The notes below the pieces were generated by a model. The model was not told the origin of the DNA. It saw only the letters and a program-made list of their open reading frames with translations, and did no database searches. Of a stretch of DNA of 35,694 nt, positions 8,793-16,223 are shown one piece after another. Origin of the DNA: CAZBKJ01 sp964492495 (lineage in GTDB: Bacteria; Patescibacteriota; Microgenomatia; UBA1400; UBA12028); assembly GCA_964492495.1 (NCBI GenBank), contig CAZBKJ010000011.1, positions 1 to 35,694 of the forward strand, given 5' to 3'. Every line of letters starts with the position of its first letter. Positions within the stretch are counted from its first letter, which is position 1. The position numbers and the translations under genes were made by a program.

Positions 8793-8822
8793 AAACGCCT
8801 ACTTATCTGATGGGTGTTTTTT
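8793..8822 (+). terminator. Intrinsic terminator after the GH18 gene
   Basis: AAACGCC (8793-8799) pairs with GGTGTTT (8813-8819) over 7 bp including one G-U, with a 13-nt loop, followed by a T-run ending at 8822. It separates the first two wall genes from the second PBP1A. It argues against an in-frame TTG start at 8821 for that gene. Confidence 0.65.
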
Positions 8823-8844
8823 GCCACACAAAGACCAAGAGACA

Positions 8845-11196
8845 ATGATGAAGAGAATTAAAAAAAAACCTACAATCTTTTTGACTGTTGGAAAACCGCT
8901 CTTTTGGGCGGTTTTATATATCGTTACAGGTATATCTTTTGTCTGCCGATTTTTTAATAAAATTGGGAACCCACTTTTTTCCATTTTTCCAAAGAAAAAA
9001 AGAACGTCTGTCCTTCTTTTTTCAAGAAAGAAAGCGGTACAGAAAAAAAAGAAAAAATCACTTGCACATATCGCTCGTTTTTATTTCCTTCGGTCTGCTT
9101 CCTTCAAAAAATTGGCAGATCGTATGCACAACATTTTGTATTCACGGTTTATGTCATACGTTGGCCGCCTGTGGGTTCCACTCGCCACACTCTGTCTGGT
9201 GATATTAGGAACTGCGCACATTGCGCTGACAATCAATGAATATATTTTGACAGACCTCCCTACACCACAAGACCTTCGACGCCACACTCCTTCCCTTACA
9301 ACAAGAATTTATGATCGCAACGGTATACTTTTGTATAGTTTTTTTAAGGATGAGAATAGAAGCCTCATTAAGCTCTCCGATCTTCCTCCACATGTGATCA
9401 ATGCGTTCGTTTCTATTGAGGACAAGGAATTTTTTCAGCACCACGGTGTATCTGCCCGCGGGCTTGTGCGTGCGTTTCGATCAGTGGTTGAGTTGAACAA
9501 AATGCAGGGGGGATCCACGATTACCCAACAGTTAGTGAAAAACACGCTACTGAGTAATGAAAGAACCTTTGTTCGCAAAGCCAAGGAGATGATTATTGCT
9601 CTTCGAGTTGAAAGAGAGTTCACCAAACAAGAGATCTTAGAAATGTATCTCAATGAAGTATCGTTTGGAGGATCGTTGTATGGAATAGAGGAAGCATCAA
9701 AGAGCTATTTTGGAAAGCGTGCCAAAGATTTATCGATCGCAGAGTCGTCCTACCTTGCGGGTCTTCCCGCTGCTCCCAGTATCTATAGTCCCTTTGGGGA
9801 ATCTCCAGAACAAGGCATAGTTCGCCAAGGAGAAGTTCTCAGGCGAATGCGTGAAGATGGCAAAATTTCACCTGAGGAATATGAACTAGTCAAGGGAACA
9901 CAATTGTCCTTCCACCCAACGCCCATTTCGATCAAAGCTCCTCATTTTGTCATGTACATTCGGGAAAAACTGATCGATGAATTCGGAGAAGCCAGCCTCT
10001 CTCAGGGCGGGCTGGAAATCACAACGACTCTTGACCTCTCAGTGCAAGAACAGGCACAAAAACTGCTCAGTGATGAAGTGGCAACGTTACAAAAACTTCG
10101 TATCTCCAATGGGGCTGCTCTGGTTACCAATCCCAAAACTGGGGAAATTATTGCAATGGTTGGAAGCAAAGACTACTTTGATACAAAAAATGATGGACAA
10201 GTAAACGTAACAACACGGCAGCGTCAGCCCGGAAGCTCGATTAAACCACTCATGTATGCAGCGGCACTTGAACGTGGGTTTACACCTTCGAGTTTACTTG
10301 ATGATAGTCCCATTACAATTCCTATCATTGGCGGAAAACCATACTCCCCTAAAAACTACGATGGTCGTTTTCATGGAAAGATGACACTTCGCACAGCACT
10401 CGCAAGTTCCTATAACATTCCTGCTGTAAAAACTGAAATGAGCATAGGGCTATCAACCTTCATTGAAAAAGCCCGCGCGTTGGGAATTTCTACTTGGGAA
10501 AACTCTCGTCGATTTGGACCGGCTTTAACACTGGGTGGTGGAGAAGTACTGATGACAGATATGGCAACCGCGTACAGTACCTTCGCCAACAATGGCATCA
10601 CTGTTCCACTTCAGGGGATTAAAGAAATTAAAGATTCATCTGGGAAAACGCTTGTGAGAAACCCATGTATTCAAACACCACATCCATGTGGTGGTCAACA
10701 AACAATAGATCCGCGTATCGCCTATCAAATTACGTCCATTCTGTCAGATAACACAGCACGATCTCCAGCGTTTGGCACCCAGTCAGTGCTCACGATCCCC
10801 GGGCAAGAAGTGAGTGTCAAAACAGGAACCACAAACGGGTTACGAGACAATTGGACGATCGGGTACACCAGCAACCATGTTGTAGCGGTTTGGGTGGGAA
10901 ATAACGACAACAGCCAAATGAGCAGAGTGACTTCAGGAATTATTGGCGCAAGTCCTATTTGGGCAAAGATCATGAAACTTTTTCTTCCACAGGCAACTGC
11001 ACACACATTTCCAGTTCCAGATGGTTTAGTGAAGGCAACACTATGCTCTGGATCAAAGCTGCTCTCCTGTGGAGGATGTGCAAGTTCATATACTGAGTAC
11101 TTTCTCCCCGGAACAGAACCGCCAAGTGAATGTAGCGTCCTCGCCCAGTCAAAGGACAAGGAAGAGAAAAATAGACGACAAGAACGACACCTCTAA
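8845..11196 (+). CDS. Second bifunctional penicillin-binding protein 1A
   Basis: This paralogue of the upstream PBP1A has the same chemistry (glycan polymerisation and peptide cross-linking). About 783 residues from the ATG at 8845 carry EDKEFFQHHG and QGGSTITQQLVK of the GT51 domain, and RQPGSSIKPL, SSYN and KTGTTNGLRDNW of the transpeptidase domain, all intact. The N-terminus has two hydrophobic stretches (about residues 10-35 and 105-130) separated by a very Lys-rich segment, so the topology before the catalytic domains is unclear. The real start could lie later. A hairpin resembling a terminator (8892-8899 with 8908-8915) lies within the first 25 codons. The C-terminus contains several Cys residues (LCSGSKLLSCGGC). 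The gene ends 5 nt before the convergent small membrane protein gene. Confidence 0.93.
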   Translation: MMKRIKKKPTIFLTVGKPLFWAVLYIVTGISFVCRFFNKIGNPLFSIFPKKKRTSVLLFSRKKAVQKKKKKSLAHIARFYFLRSASFKKLADRMHNILYSRFMSYVGRLWVPLATLCLVILGTAHIALTINEYILTDLPTPQDLRRHTPSLTTRIYDRNGILLYSFFKDENRSLIKLSDLPPHVINAFVSIEDKEFFQHHGVSARGLVRAFRSVVELNKMQGGSTITQQLVKNTLLSNERTFVRKAKEMIIALRVEREFTKQEILEMYLNEVSFGGSLYGIEEASKSYFGKRAKDLSIAESSYLAGLPAAPSIYSPFGESPEQGIVRQGEVLRRMREDGKISPEEYELVKGTQLSFHPTPISIKAPHFVMYIREKLIDEFGEASLSQGGLEITTTLDLSVQEQAQKLLSDEVATLQKLRISNGAALVTNPKTGEIIAMVGSKDYFDTKNDGQVNVTTRQRQPGSSIKPLMYAAALERGFTPSSLLDDSPITIPIIGGKPYSPKNYDGRFHGKMTLRTALASSYNIPAVKTEMSIGLSTFIEKARALGISTWENSRRFGPALTLGGGEVLMTDMATAYSTFANNGITVPLQGIKEIKDSSGKTLVRNPCIQTPHPCGGQQTIDPRIAYQITSILSDNTARSPAFGTQSVLTIPGQEVSVKTGTTNGLRDNWTIGYTSNHVVAVWVGNNDNSQMSRVTSGIIGASPIWAKIMKLFLPQATAHTFPVPDGLVKATLCSGSKLLSCGGCASSYTEYFLPGTEPPSECSVLAQSKDKEEKNRRQERHL

Positions 11197-11201
11197 CAGG
11201 C

Positions 11202-11393
11202 TTACTTTACCCAGAACAAATAGGAGATAAAGAGAAATAAAAGTAAAAAAAACACAGGAAGGAATCGTGTAGGATCTCGAGGTTTATCTTCCTCTTTTTT
11301 CTTTTGCCTGTTTGGTTTCTTACGAGTAGCAACTTCCTCTTCTTCTGGAAGCTCTTCCTGCTCTTTCTTTTTCTTTCCTTTTAACAGTCTCAT
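11202..11393 (-). CDS. Small tail-anchored membrane protein, 63 residues
   Basis: The start codon overlaps the cmk stop by 4 nt (ATGA), typical of translational coupling, which supports a real gene. The first 43 residues are highly charged, with runs of Lys and Glu. The last 20 (PVFFLLLFLFISYLFWVK) form one membrane segment at the very C-terminus. No family recognised. The topology suggests a cytoplasmic charged tail on a C-terminal anchor. Confidence 0.6.
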   Translation of the reverse strand: MRLLKGKKKKEQEELPEEEEVATRKKPNRQKKKEEDKPRDPTRFLPVFFLLLFLFISYLFWVK

Positions 11394-12094
11394 ATGTTTT
11401 CACTTTCCTCAATTGAACGAACTCTAGTAACGACCATTTCGACGACAGTTTCGATTGAAAGAGTACTGGTATCAAGTACCCATGCATCCGAAACAATGTG
11501 TAGCGGATCAACATCGCGTTCCATATCTCGTTTGTCTCGTTCCAAAAGATCGAGGTGAACCTGCTCAAATGTAACATCTTCACCTTTTTCTTGTAATTCA
11601 AGCATTCGTCGACGTGCTCGTTCTTTATCGGTGGCAGTCAGAAAAATTTTCAGTCGTGCATCAGGAAGTACTCGGAACGTGATGTCTCTTCCTTCCATGA
11701 CAACACTCTGCGTACTGGCGATCACTCGTTGCTGTTTCACAAGCTCTGCTCGAAGAATCTTATGCGCCGCCACAATCGATGCGCCTCGACTGATTGTTTC
11801 AGTTCGAATTTTCCATGAGACATCATCACCATCCAGAAGCACGGTGCACTGTCGTCCATCGTTCTCGTCTTCAGTGGGTGGACGCATTGAAATGGTATGA
11901 TCCTGAACAAGCTGCAAAACAGCAGGAGCGTCTTCAAAAGGCACGTCATTGATATGCGCAAGATACGCGCTTACTCTATACATCGCACCTGTGTCGACAT
12001 ATAAAAAATTGAGTCGCTTTGCAACAAGTCTACTAATGGTTCCCTTCCCTGCAGCCACGGGACCATCAATTGCTATCTGAAATGGTTTTTTCAT
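11390..12094 (-). CDS. cmk: Cytidylate kinase
   Basis: Cmk phosphorylates CMP and dCMP to the diphosphates using ATP, in cytoplasmic pyrimidine nucleotide metabolism. The 234-residue product starts with the P-loop IDGPVAAGKGTISR. It keeps YVDTGAMYR, which contacts the nucleotide, VVMEGRDI before the lid, and the ARRRMLELQEKG lid region with its arginines. Length fits the family. A TACTAT -10 candidate at 12110-12105 lies 10 nt from the ATG with no Shine-Dalgarno site. It is followed, with a 4-nt overlap, by a small membrane protein gene. Confidence 0.94.
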   Translation of the reverse strand: MKKPFQIAIDGPVAAGKGTISRLVAKRLNFLYVDTGAMYRVSAYLAHINDVPFEDAPAVLQLVQDHTISMRPPTEDENDGRQCTVLLDGDDVSWKIRTETISRGASIVAAHKILRAELVKQQRVIASTQSVVMEGRDITFRVLPDARLKIFLTATDKERARRRMLELQEKGEDVTFEQVHLDLLERDKRDMERDVDPLHIVSDAWVLDTSTLSIETVVEMVVTRVRSIEESENI

Positions 12095-12141
12095 AACGTA
12101 AGCGATAGTACCAAAGTTCCACGAAAAGAAGAAGGAGAGGT

Positions 12142-13065
12142 TTATGCTGTTATCTTTTCTCTAGACAAGAGTCCTTTTTTTGCACCTAGCTTCCCGACGA
12201 CACTCGCACTGTTTTGTACACCCCACTCAATTGCAGTCTCAACCGGAAGTCGCAGTATACAGGCGCCGATAAAACCGCTTGCAAAGGCATCACCTGCTCC
12301 AAGTTCACAGACCACCTCTACAACTTTACCTTCGTATTCTTGTTTTGTACCTGCTGTTCGGATCTCACCGCCCTTTTTGCCTTTAGTGATCACCAAAGTT
12401 TCACCAAGTTGTTCAAGAAATGCCTGTCGTTCTTTGACCGCATCAAACTCTAGATCATTAACGAATATGACTGTACATGCCTTCTCAAAATCTCCAATGG
12501 AGTTTTTGCTTACTTCCTCAAGCTCTGCTTTACTTGGATTCCAAGAGAGGCGGATATTGTGTTGCTTACAAAACAAAAAAATTTCTCGAATAAGATCGGT
12601 ATTGCCAATTGATGAGAGATGAATCCAAGAGACACCTTCAAGACCTGCAAATGGGATATCACTTGGAGACAGCATATGTGCAGCTCCCCGATATGTTAGA
12701 GCAGAGCGAGACCCATCTGATGCGACTAACACCGCAGACATCCCTGTTTGTTCATCTCGTTCTGAAACAAGTAAAGAAGTATCAACGTTTTCTCGCATCA
12801 ATTCATCAATAATGAGTTGGGCGGGAATATCATTTCCGATTTCAGCAATCACAGAACTCTTTATGCCCAGTCGAGCCAGCCCGACGGCAACATTTGTCCC
12901 CGCACCACCAGATCCAAGGTTCGCTTCCTCTACATTTGCTTTGCCCCCATAGACTTCACAGAGCATAAGCTCTCCGTCCAGTGTGTGGGGAGTAAATTGT
13001 GATGACTTGAATACAAGATCAAGGACAGCACTTCCGATGGTAACAACATCAAACGGTGAAGCCAT
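12142..13065 (-). CDS. PfkB-family carbohydrate/nucleoside kinase
   Basis: PfkB kinases phosphorylate sugars or nucleosides such as ribose, fructose 1-phosphate or adenosine. The 307-residue protein has the N-terminal GSGGAGTNVAVGLARLG substrate-site motif, EIGNDIPAQ, and the C-terminal GAGDAFASGF signature with the catalytic Asp and anion hole. Exact substrate cannot be read from sequence. It starts 4 nt after the LOG-family gene in an apparent operon (Rpe-like, LOG, PfkB). That makes ribose or a nucleoside a plausible substrate, which is an inference from context only. Confidence 0.88.
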   Translation of the reverse strand: MASPFDVVTIGSAVLDLVFKSSQFTPHTLDGELMLCEVYGGKANVEEANLGSGGAGTNVAVGLARLGIKSSVIAEIGNDIPAQLIIDELMRENVDTSLLVSERDEQTGMSAVLVASDGSRSALTYRGAAHMLSPSDIPFAGLEGVSWIHLSSIGNTDLIREIFLFCKQHNIRLSWNPSKAELEEVSKNSIGDFEKACTVIFVNDLEFDAVKERQAFLEQLGETLVITKGKKGGEIRTAGTKQEYEGKVVEVVCELGAGDAFASGFIGACILRLPVETAIEWGVQNSASVVGKLGAKKGLLSREKITA

Positions 13066-13069
13066 AGTG

Positions 13070-13708
13070 TTATTCTGTTTTCAATGTAGCGGATCGCTCT
13101 TTCATCTGCACTTCATACTCATCAAGCGCATACAACATCTCTTGGGCAGTGTGCGCGACACGAAAGACTTGCATTTCTTGATCTCCAATAAGGAAGTGTT
13201 TTTGAATGACCGCAATAACTTCCTCCCAAAATTCTCCATAGAGAATAAACGGTTTATGATTTCCAAAGTAGAGATGCGAAAGGAGCCAAGCTGTCGTCCA
13301 TTCAGAGAGCGTTCCTGTTCCGCCTTTGAAGATAACAAAAGAATCCGCATTATCCATAAGGGTAAACATGCGCTCGATATAGTTTTTTGTTTTAATTTCC
13401 TTGTCTACAATATTATCTTCACTTCTACCTTCAAAATTCGGCATATCCTCTGGATAAAAAGTGACAGCTAATGTGTGCCCTCCGACAGACTTAGCACCTT
13501 GAGTTGCAGCCAGCATCACACCTGGCCCTCCACCATCAACAATAATTTTTCCTTCTTTGGCAAGAAGTTGAGCTGCCTGAAATGCGTCTTTATAGACTTG
13601 GTCGCTATCGTTCACATCTGCAGCACCAAAGATAGCAACTCTTTTTATGTATGGAGAATACTTTGGGGTTGGGACACTAGAGGAAATATGCATCATATGC
13701 ATATCCAT
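13070..13708 (-). CDS. LOG-family phosphoribohydrolase (TIGR00725/YvdD-like)
   Basis: LOG-family enzymes hydrolyse nucleoside 5'-monophosphates such as AMP or cytokinin nucleotides to a base and ribose 5-phosphate. About 212 residues form a Rossmann-like fold with VAIFGAADV, GGGPGVMLAATQGA and FKGGTGTLSEW. The last is the family PGGxGTxxE motif with Lys in place of the first Pro; the Gly and Glu residues remain. I chose the ATG at 13708, one base after the stop of the Rpe-like gene; a longer reading to 13783 would overlap that gene by about 70 nt. Several Met codons follow closely, so the exact start is uncertain. Cotranscribed with a PfkB kinase 4 nt downstream. Confidence 0.82.
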   Translation of the reverse strand: MDMHMMHISSSVPTPKYSPYIKRVAIFGAADVNDSDQVYKDAFQAAQLLAKEGKIIVDGGGPGVMLAATQGAKSVGGHTLAVTFYPEDMPNFEGRSEDNIVDKEIKTKNYIERMFTLMDNADSFVIFKGGTGTLSEWTTAWLLSHLYFGNHKPFILYGEFWEEVIAVIQKHFLIGDQEMQVFRVAHTAQEMLYALDEYEVQMKERSATLKTE

Positions 13709-13709
13709 C

Positions 13710-14375
13710 TTACGGGGAAACAGAAAATGCTTCAATCGCCGATTGCAAATTTGAAGCGCCCCAGAGGAAACTTCCGACCACAATCATACCTGCGCCAGCT
13801 TCAATGCAGTTTGTAGCGGTTTCCGGTGTCATCCCAATATCAACACTTATGACAAAAGATGCCTGTTTCTTCTTTTGTATTTCTGAAAGTTGTTGTATCT
13901 TCTCTAGAATTCGGGCGCCTGCAAACTCCTGCCCTTGTACTCCAGCTTTGTTTCCCATCACCTGAATGACCGAAAGCTCTGACAGAGCCTCTTCTTCAAT
14001 GGAATCAACAGGTGTGTAGAGATCAAGGGAAAACCCAGGATGCAGACCAAATTCCTGACATCGCCTAATGTACTCTATCTGACTATCCATTCGCTCAATT
14101 TGAGCGATGACGTTGGTAATTCCAGGAACATGTCCACACTCGACTAGCTCGTCAATTGGATCGTTGGTCATCAAGTGAATATCTACACTCAATCCTTTAA
14201 GATCCATCTCGAGAAGATCCACAGGAAAAATGGTGCTTTCATCGGCAAAACTTGGGTCAACAATATCTATCTGTACCCTTCTAGTTGCACTTTCGGTTAT
14301 AATACGGTTTATCTGTTCCTGCACGGTTGTGCTGGAGTCAGAAAGTATCGCTGGAATGATTTGAACTGCGGACAT
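13710..14375 (-). CDS. Divergent ribulose-phosphate 3-epimerase-like protein
   Basis: Rpe interconverts ribulose 5-phosphate and xylulose 5-phosphate in a metal-dependent TIM barrel. The 221-residue product has the family layout: IIPAILS at the N-terminus, VDIHLMTNDP matching DVHLM, VISVDIGMT matching VDGGI, and EAGAGMIVVGSFLW matching the phosphate-binding end. Differences are clear. The canonical I-H-x-D-V-M-D becomes VQIDIVD, with Gln in place of the first metal-binding His; the VNPGFGGQ loop becomes VMGNKAGVQGQ. It may be a diverged epimerase or a homologue with another sugar-phosphate substrate. The ATG at 14375 is preceded by TGATATAGT ending 7 nt upstream. It heads the LOG/PfkB run. 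Confidence 0.72.
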   Translation of the reverse strand: MSAVQIIPAILSDSSTTVQEQINRIITESATRRVQIDIVDPSFADESTIFPVDLLEMDLKGLSVDIHLMTNDPIDELVECGHVPGITNVIAQIERMDSQIEYIRRCQEFGLHPGFSLDLYTPVDSIEEEALSELSVIQVMGNKAGVQGQEFAGARILEKIQQLSEIQKKKQASFVISVDIGMTPETATNCIEAGAGMIVVGSFLWGASNLQSAIEAFSVSP

Positions 14376-14421
14376 GATACGTACTATATCATTTTTTAAT
14401 TTGTATACAAAAAAGGCAAAT
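14376..14421. promoter_or_regulatory. Divergent promoter region with a TTGTATACAA palindrome
   Basis: On the minus strand, TGATATAGT (-10 at 14388-14383) lies 7 nt from the Rpe-like start. On the plus strand, TATACA at 14404-14409 lies 12 nt from the ATG at 14422. The plus -10 is inside the perfect palindrome TTGTATACAA (14401-14410), which also overlaps the expected -35 position of the minus promoter. It could be an operator or simply a symmetric -10 box. Confidence 0.45.
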
Positions 14422-14829
14422 ATGGAACTATTTAACGGAAAGTTAAAACCAGAAAACATTTTTGTATCCGCAAAGAGAGTGCAAACTTTTATTGTTGGAG
14501 AAATCGATTACATGTTCAGCCCTCTTGTTTTTAGTGACATCGAAGATGTGCAGGTAAAGTACCTTAAAACTGCAATAGATAATCCAGATATCAGAGTACT
14601 GCATGATAGTCTCATTGCAATTCTAAACCCAACGACAATGGTACGAGCACAAAACCCAGATATTTCATCGATTCAACTTCTACCTTGGGATATTGGACGC
14701 AAATCTTTTCTTAAATTGAAACAAGAAGTGTTAAAGGAACTACAACATGATCTTGCAACTTTTGAACTTGCTTATTTCCAAATGGATGATGAAGAAGAAA
14801 GTTTTGTAAGCATCCCTCATAACTTATGA
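14422..14829 (+). CDS. Unknown 135-residue protein, possibly the N-terminal part of a frameshifted gene
   Basis: I do not recognise the family. The product (starting MELFNGKLKPENIF) is soluble, with a mixed N-terminal part and a helical acidic C-terminal part (FELAYFQMDDEEESF). The ATG at 14422 follows an AAAAAAGG stretch. Its frame ends at TGA 14827-14829, but an open frame one base over begins at 14810 and runs to 15130 without its own ATG. One protein of about 240 residues broken by a one-base change is a reasonable reading. It lies between the divergent Rpe-like gene and rpiB. Confidence 0.55.
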   Translation: MELFNGKLKPENIFVSAKRVQTFIVGEIDYMFSPLVFSDIEDVQVKYLKTAIDNPDIRVLHDSLIAILNPTTMVRAQNPDISSIQLLPWDIGRKSFLKLKQEVLKELQHDLATFELAYFQMDDEEESFVSIPHNL

Positions 14830-15130
14830 TGGTATTATTTTTGAGATACGGGAAAGAATAGAAAAGATAAGTTATGATTTCCACAAAAAATTGAAAAATA
14901 GGCAAAAAATAGACGACGCCGAGCACCATCAATTTTTAGATGCTCTAAAAATATGTAATATTCTTAACACTCTCGTTTCAAAGATGAAAGCTCCTACTCC
15001 AGAAAAGGCGTATATCTTCAGAGAAGAAGAACGACTACAAATCCTTAGAAAAGAGTTTTATACATTACAACTTGAGTTTAAGAAGTACTATCTTGGTGGT
15101 CACGCACCAAAACATTCCCATCGGGGATAA
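14810..15130 (+). pseudogene. Displaced C-terminal reading frame of the 14422 gene (apparent +1 frameshift)
   Basis: This frame is open from 14810 to the TAA at 15130 and codes for a charged, helical segment (phrases such as EIRERIEKI and FREEERLQILRKEF). There is no ATG or GTG start with a ribosome site; the earliest usual alternative is a TTG at 14891. Removing one C from the CCC at 14814-14816 joins both frames as ...SFVSILITYDG.... Explanations are a genuine disrupting mutation, a sequence error, programmed frameshifting, or a separate small gene starting at the TTG. Confidence 0.45.
14819..14878 (+). repeat. 9-bp inverted repeat across the frame junction
   Basis: ATAACTTAT (14819-14827) and ATAAGTTAT (14867-14875) are perfect reverse complements with a 39-nt loop. 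Both are followed by GAT, so they also read as a direct repeat with one mismatch. The first arm touches the TGA that ends the upstream frame. Confidence 0.6.
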
Positions 15131-15134
15131 AAAG

Positions 15135-15566
15135 TTACTGTTCAAGCTTTTCAATTCTTCTTTGATGCCTCTCTTCCCCAGTAAATGGGGCTTCCAAAAA
15201 AAGATCAACAAACTTCTTTGCACTGTCGCTGTCAATCCAGTCAGCGCCCAACACAAGAACGTTCGCGTTGTTATGTTCCCTCGCATGCTTGACGCTTTTC
15301 TCATCAAAAACATCGACAGCACGAACGTTGTGTATTCTATTTGCTGCAATTGTCATTCCACCACCAGATCTACAGAGTAAAATCCCTCTATTATCCTTAC
15401 TCTCTGCGACTTTGTGCGCAACAGCAAATGCATAGTCCGGATAATCATCGTTTGGATCAAGATTTGACGCACCCAAATCCTCAGAGGCAATTCCTTTTTG
15501 CGAAAGCCACTGCTTTATCGTTTCTTTCAACTCAAATCCCCCATGATCTGCACCAAGATATATCAT
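15135..15566 (-). CDS. rpiB: Ribose-5-phosphate isomerase B (RpiB/LacAB family)
   Basis: RpiB interconverts ribose 5-phosphate and ribulose 5-phosphate in the pentose phosphate pathway. The 143-residue length is typical. MIYLGADHGGFELK is the conserved N-terminal Asp-His segment. LLCRSGGGMTIAANR holds the active-site Cys and phosphate-binding Gly run, and HAREHNNANVLVLG is the usual C-terminal segment. The ATG at 15566 follows a TATTCT candidate -10 (15580-15575) by 8 nt, with no Shine-Dalgarno site. Its product ribulose 5-phosphate is the substrate expected for the Rpe-like protein encoded 1 kb away. Confidence 0.93.
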   Translation of the reverse strand: MIYLGADHGGFELKETIKQWLSQKGIASEDLGASNLDPNDDYPDYAFAVAHKVAESKDNRGILLCRSGGGMTIAANRIHNVRAVDVFDEKSVKHAREHNNANVLVLGADWIDSDSAKKFVDLFLEAPFTGEERHQRRIEKLEQ

Positions 15567-15688
15567 ATGAGGGAAGAATAGAGAATTTCATCTGAAGAAT
15601 CAATGTGAAGAATACCTGCGGTGAAAAAGCGGTAAATATGCGGAGATACGAATATTTGTTGTCTCTCTACACTCTCAAGATCTCTTGA

Positions 15689-15694
15689 TATACT
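15689..15694 (+). promoter_or_regulatory. -10 box of tRNA-Ser(GGA)
   Basis: TGATATACT places TATACT 8 nt before the mature 5' end of the tRNA. Transcription would start within a few bases of the tRNA. The -35 is not obvious. Confidence 0.6.
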
Positions 15695-15702
15695 ATCCCC
15701 CT

Positions 15703-15787
15703 GGAGAGGTCGCATAGAGGCCTAGTGCCACCGCTTGGAAAGCGGCTGGGGAGCAATCCCACGAGGGTTCGAATCCCTCCCTCTCCG
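15703..15787 (+). tRNA. tRNA-Ser (anticodon GGA)
   Basis: The acceptor stem GGAGAGG pairs with CCTCTCC. The T-arm contains GGGTTCGAATCCC, and the anticodon loop reads TTGGAAA. A long variable arm is present, as in class II tRNAs. Discriminator base is G. The CCA end is not encoded. Confidence 0.95.
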
Positions 15788-15788
15788 C

Positions 15789-15827
15789 AACATAAATAAG
15801 TCCATCGAAGATGGGATTATTTATGTT
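15789..15827 (+). other. Long hairpin directly after tRNA-Ser(GGA)
   Basis: AACATAAATAA (15789-15799) pairs perfectly with TTATTTATGTT (15817-15827). An inner CCATC-GAA-GATGG stem is separated by a 2x2 internal loop. It begins one base after the tRNA and lacks a T-run, so it may be a processing signal or a U-poor terminator. Confidence 0.6.
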
Positions 15828-15942
15828 CTGGGGTTTGGGAGAATTTGTGACTGTAGTCCGAATCTCGAGCGTTGTGAGGATCCACCGAAGTCGGACATTC
15901 CCTTTGAGCATATATTCCTAATCTCAAATAGAATTCATTCTA

Positions 15943-16218
15943 ATGTCAGAAACAATAAGACCAATCGGGCAAGGAACAGATCTTTCAGAGTTAACCTTCA
16001 AAGAAATTAATGATTGGAGGAAACAAGAATTTCTTTCTGTCATTCTACCAATTGTTCACTATGTCTCTTCTCTGGAGGATTTACCACCTGAATTCAAAGA
16101 AAGATACAGAAGATACTTTCGGATCGCGTTATATAGAGACACACTTTTACTAAAAGAAATATATGGAGCCCAAGAGAGAAGTGATAAATGGCTGGAAGAA
16201 CACAAAATAGTTGAATAA
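15943..16218 (+). CDS. Unknown small soluble protein, 91 residues
   Basis: The ATG at 15943 lies 8 nt after TAGAAT (15929-15934), the same promoter spacing as other units here. The product is charged and helical (FKEINDWRKQEF, PEFKERYRRYF) with no membrane segment or motif I recognise. The FkbM methyltransferase gene starts 5 nt after its stop, so they are probably cotranscribed. A real but uncharacterised gene is likely. Confidence 0.55.
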   Translation: MSETIRPIGQGTDLSELTFKEINDWRKQEFLSVILPIVHYVSSLEDLPPEFKERYRRYFRIALYRDTLLLKEIYGAQERSDKWLEEHKIVE

Positions 16219-16223
16219 ACGCT

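Noticed and set aside
15693..15911. Minus-strand open frame of 72 codons with YVAEREGFEPSW
   Set aside because: It is the antisense translation of tRNA-Ser(GGA), another common artefact.
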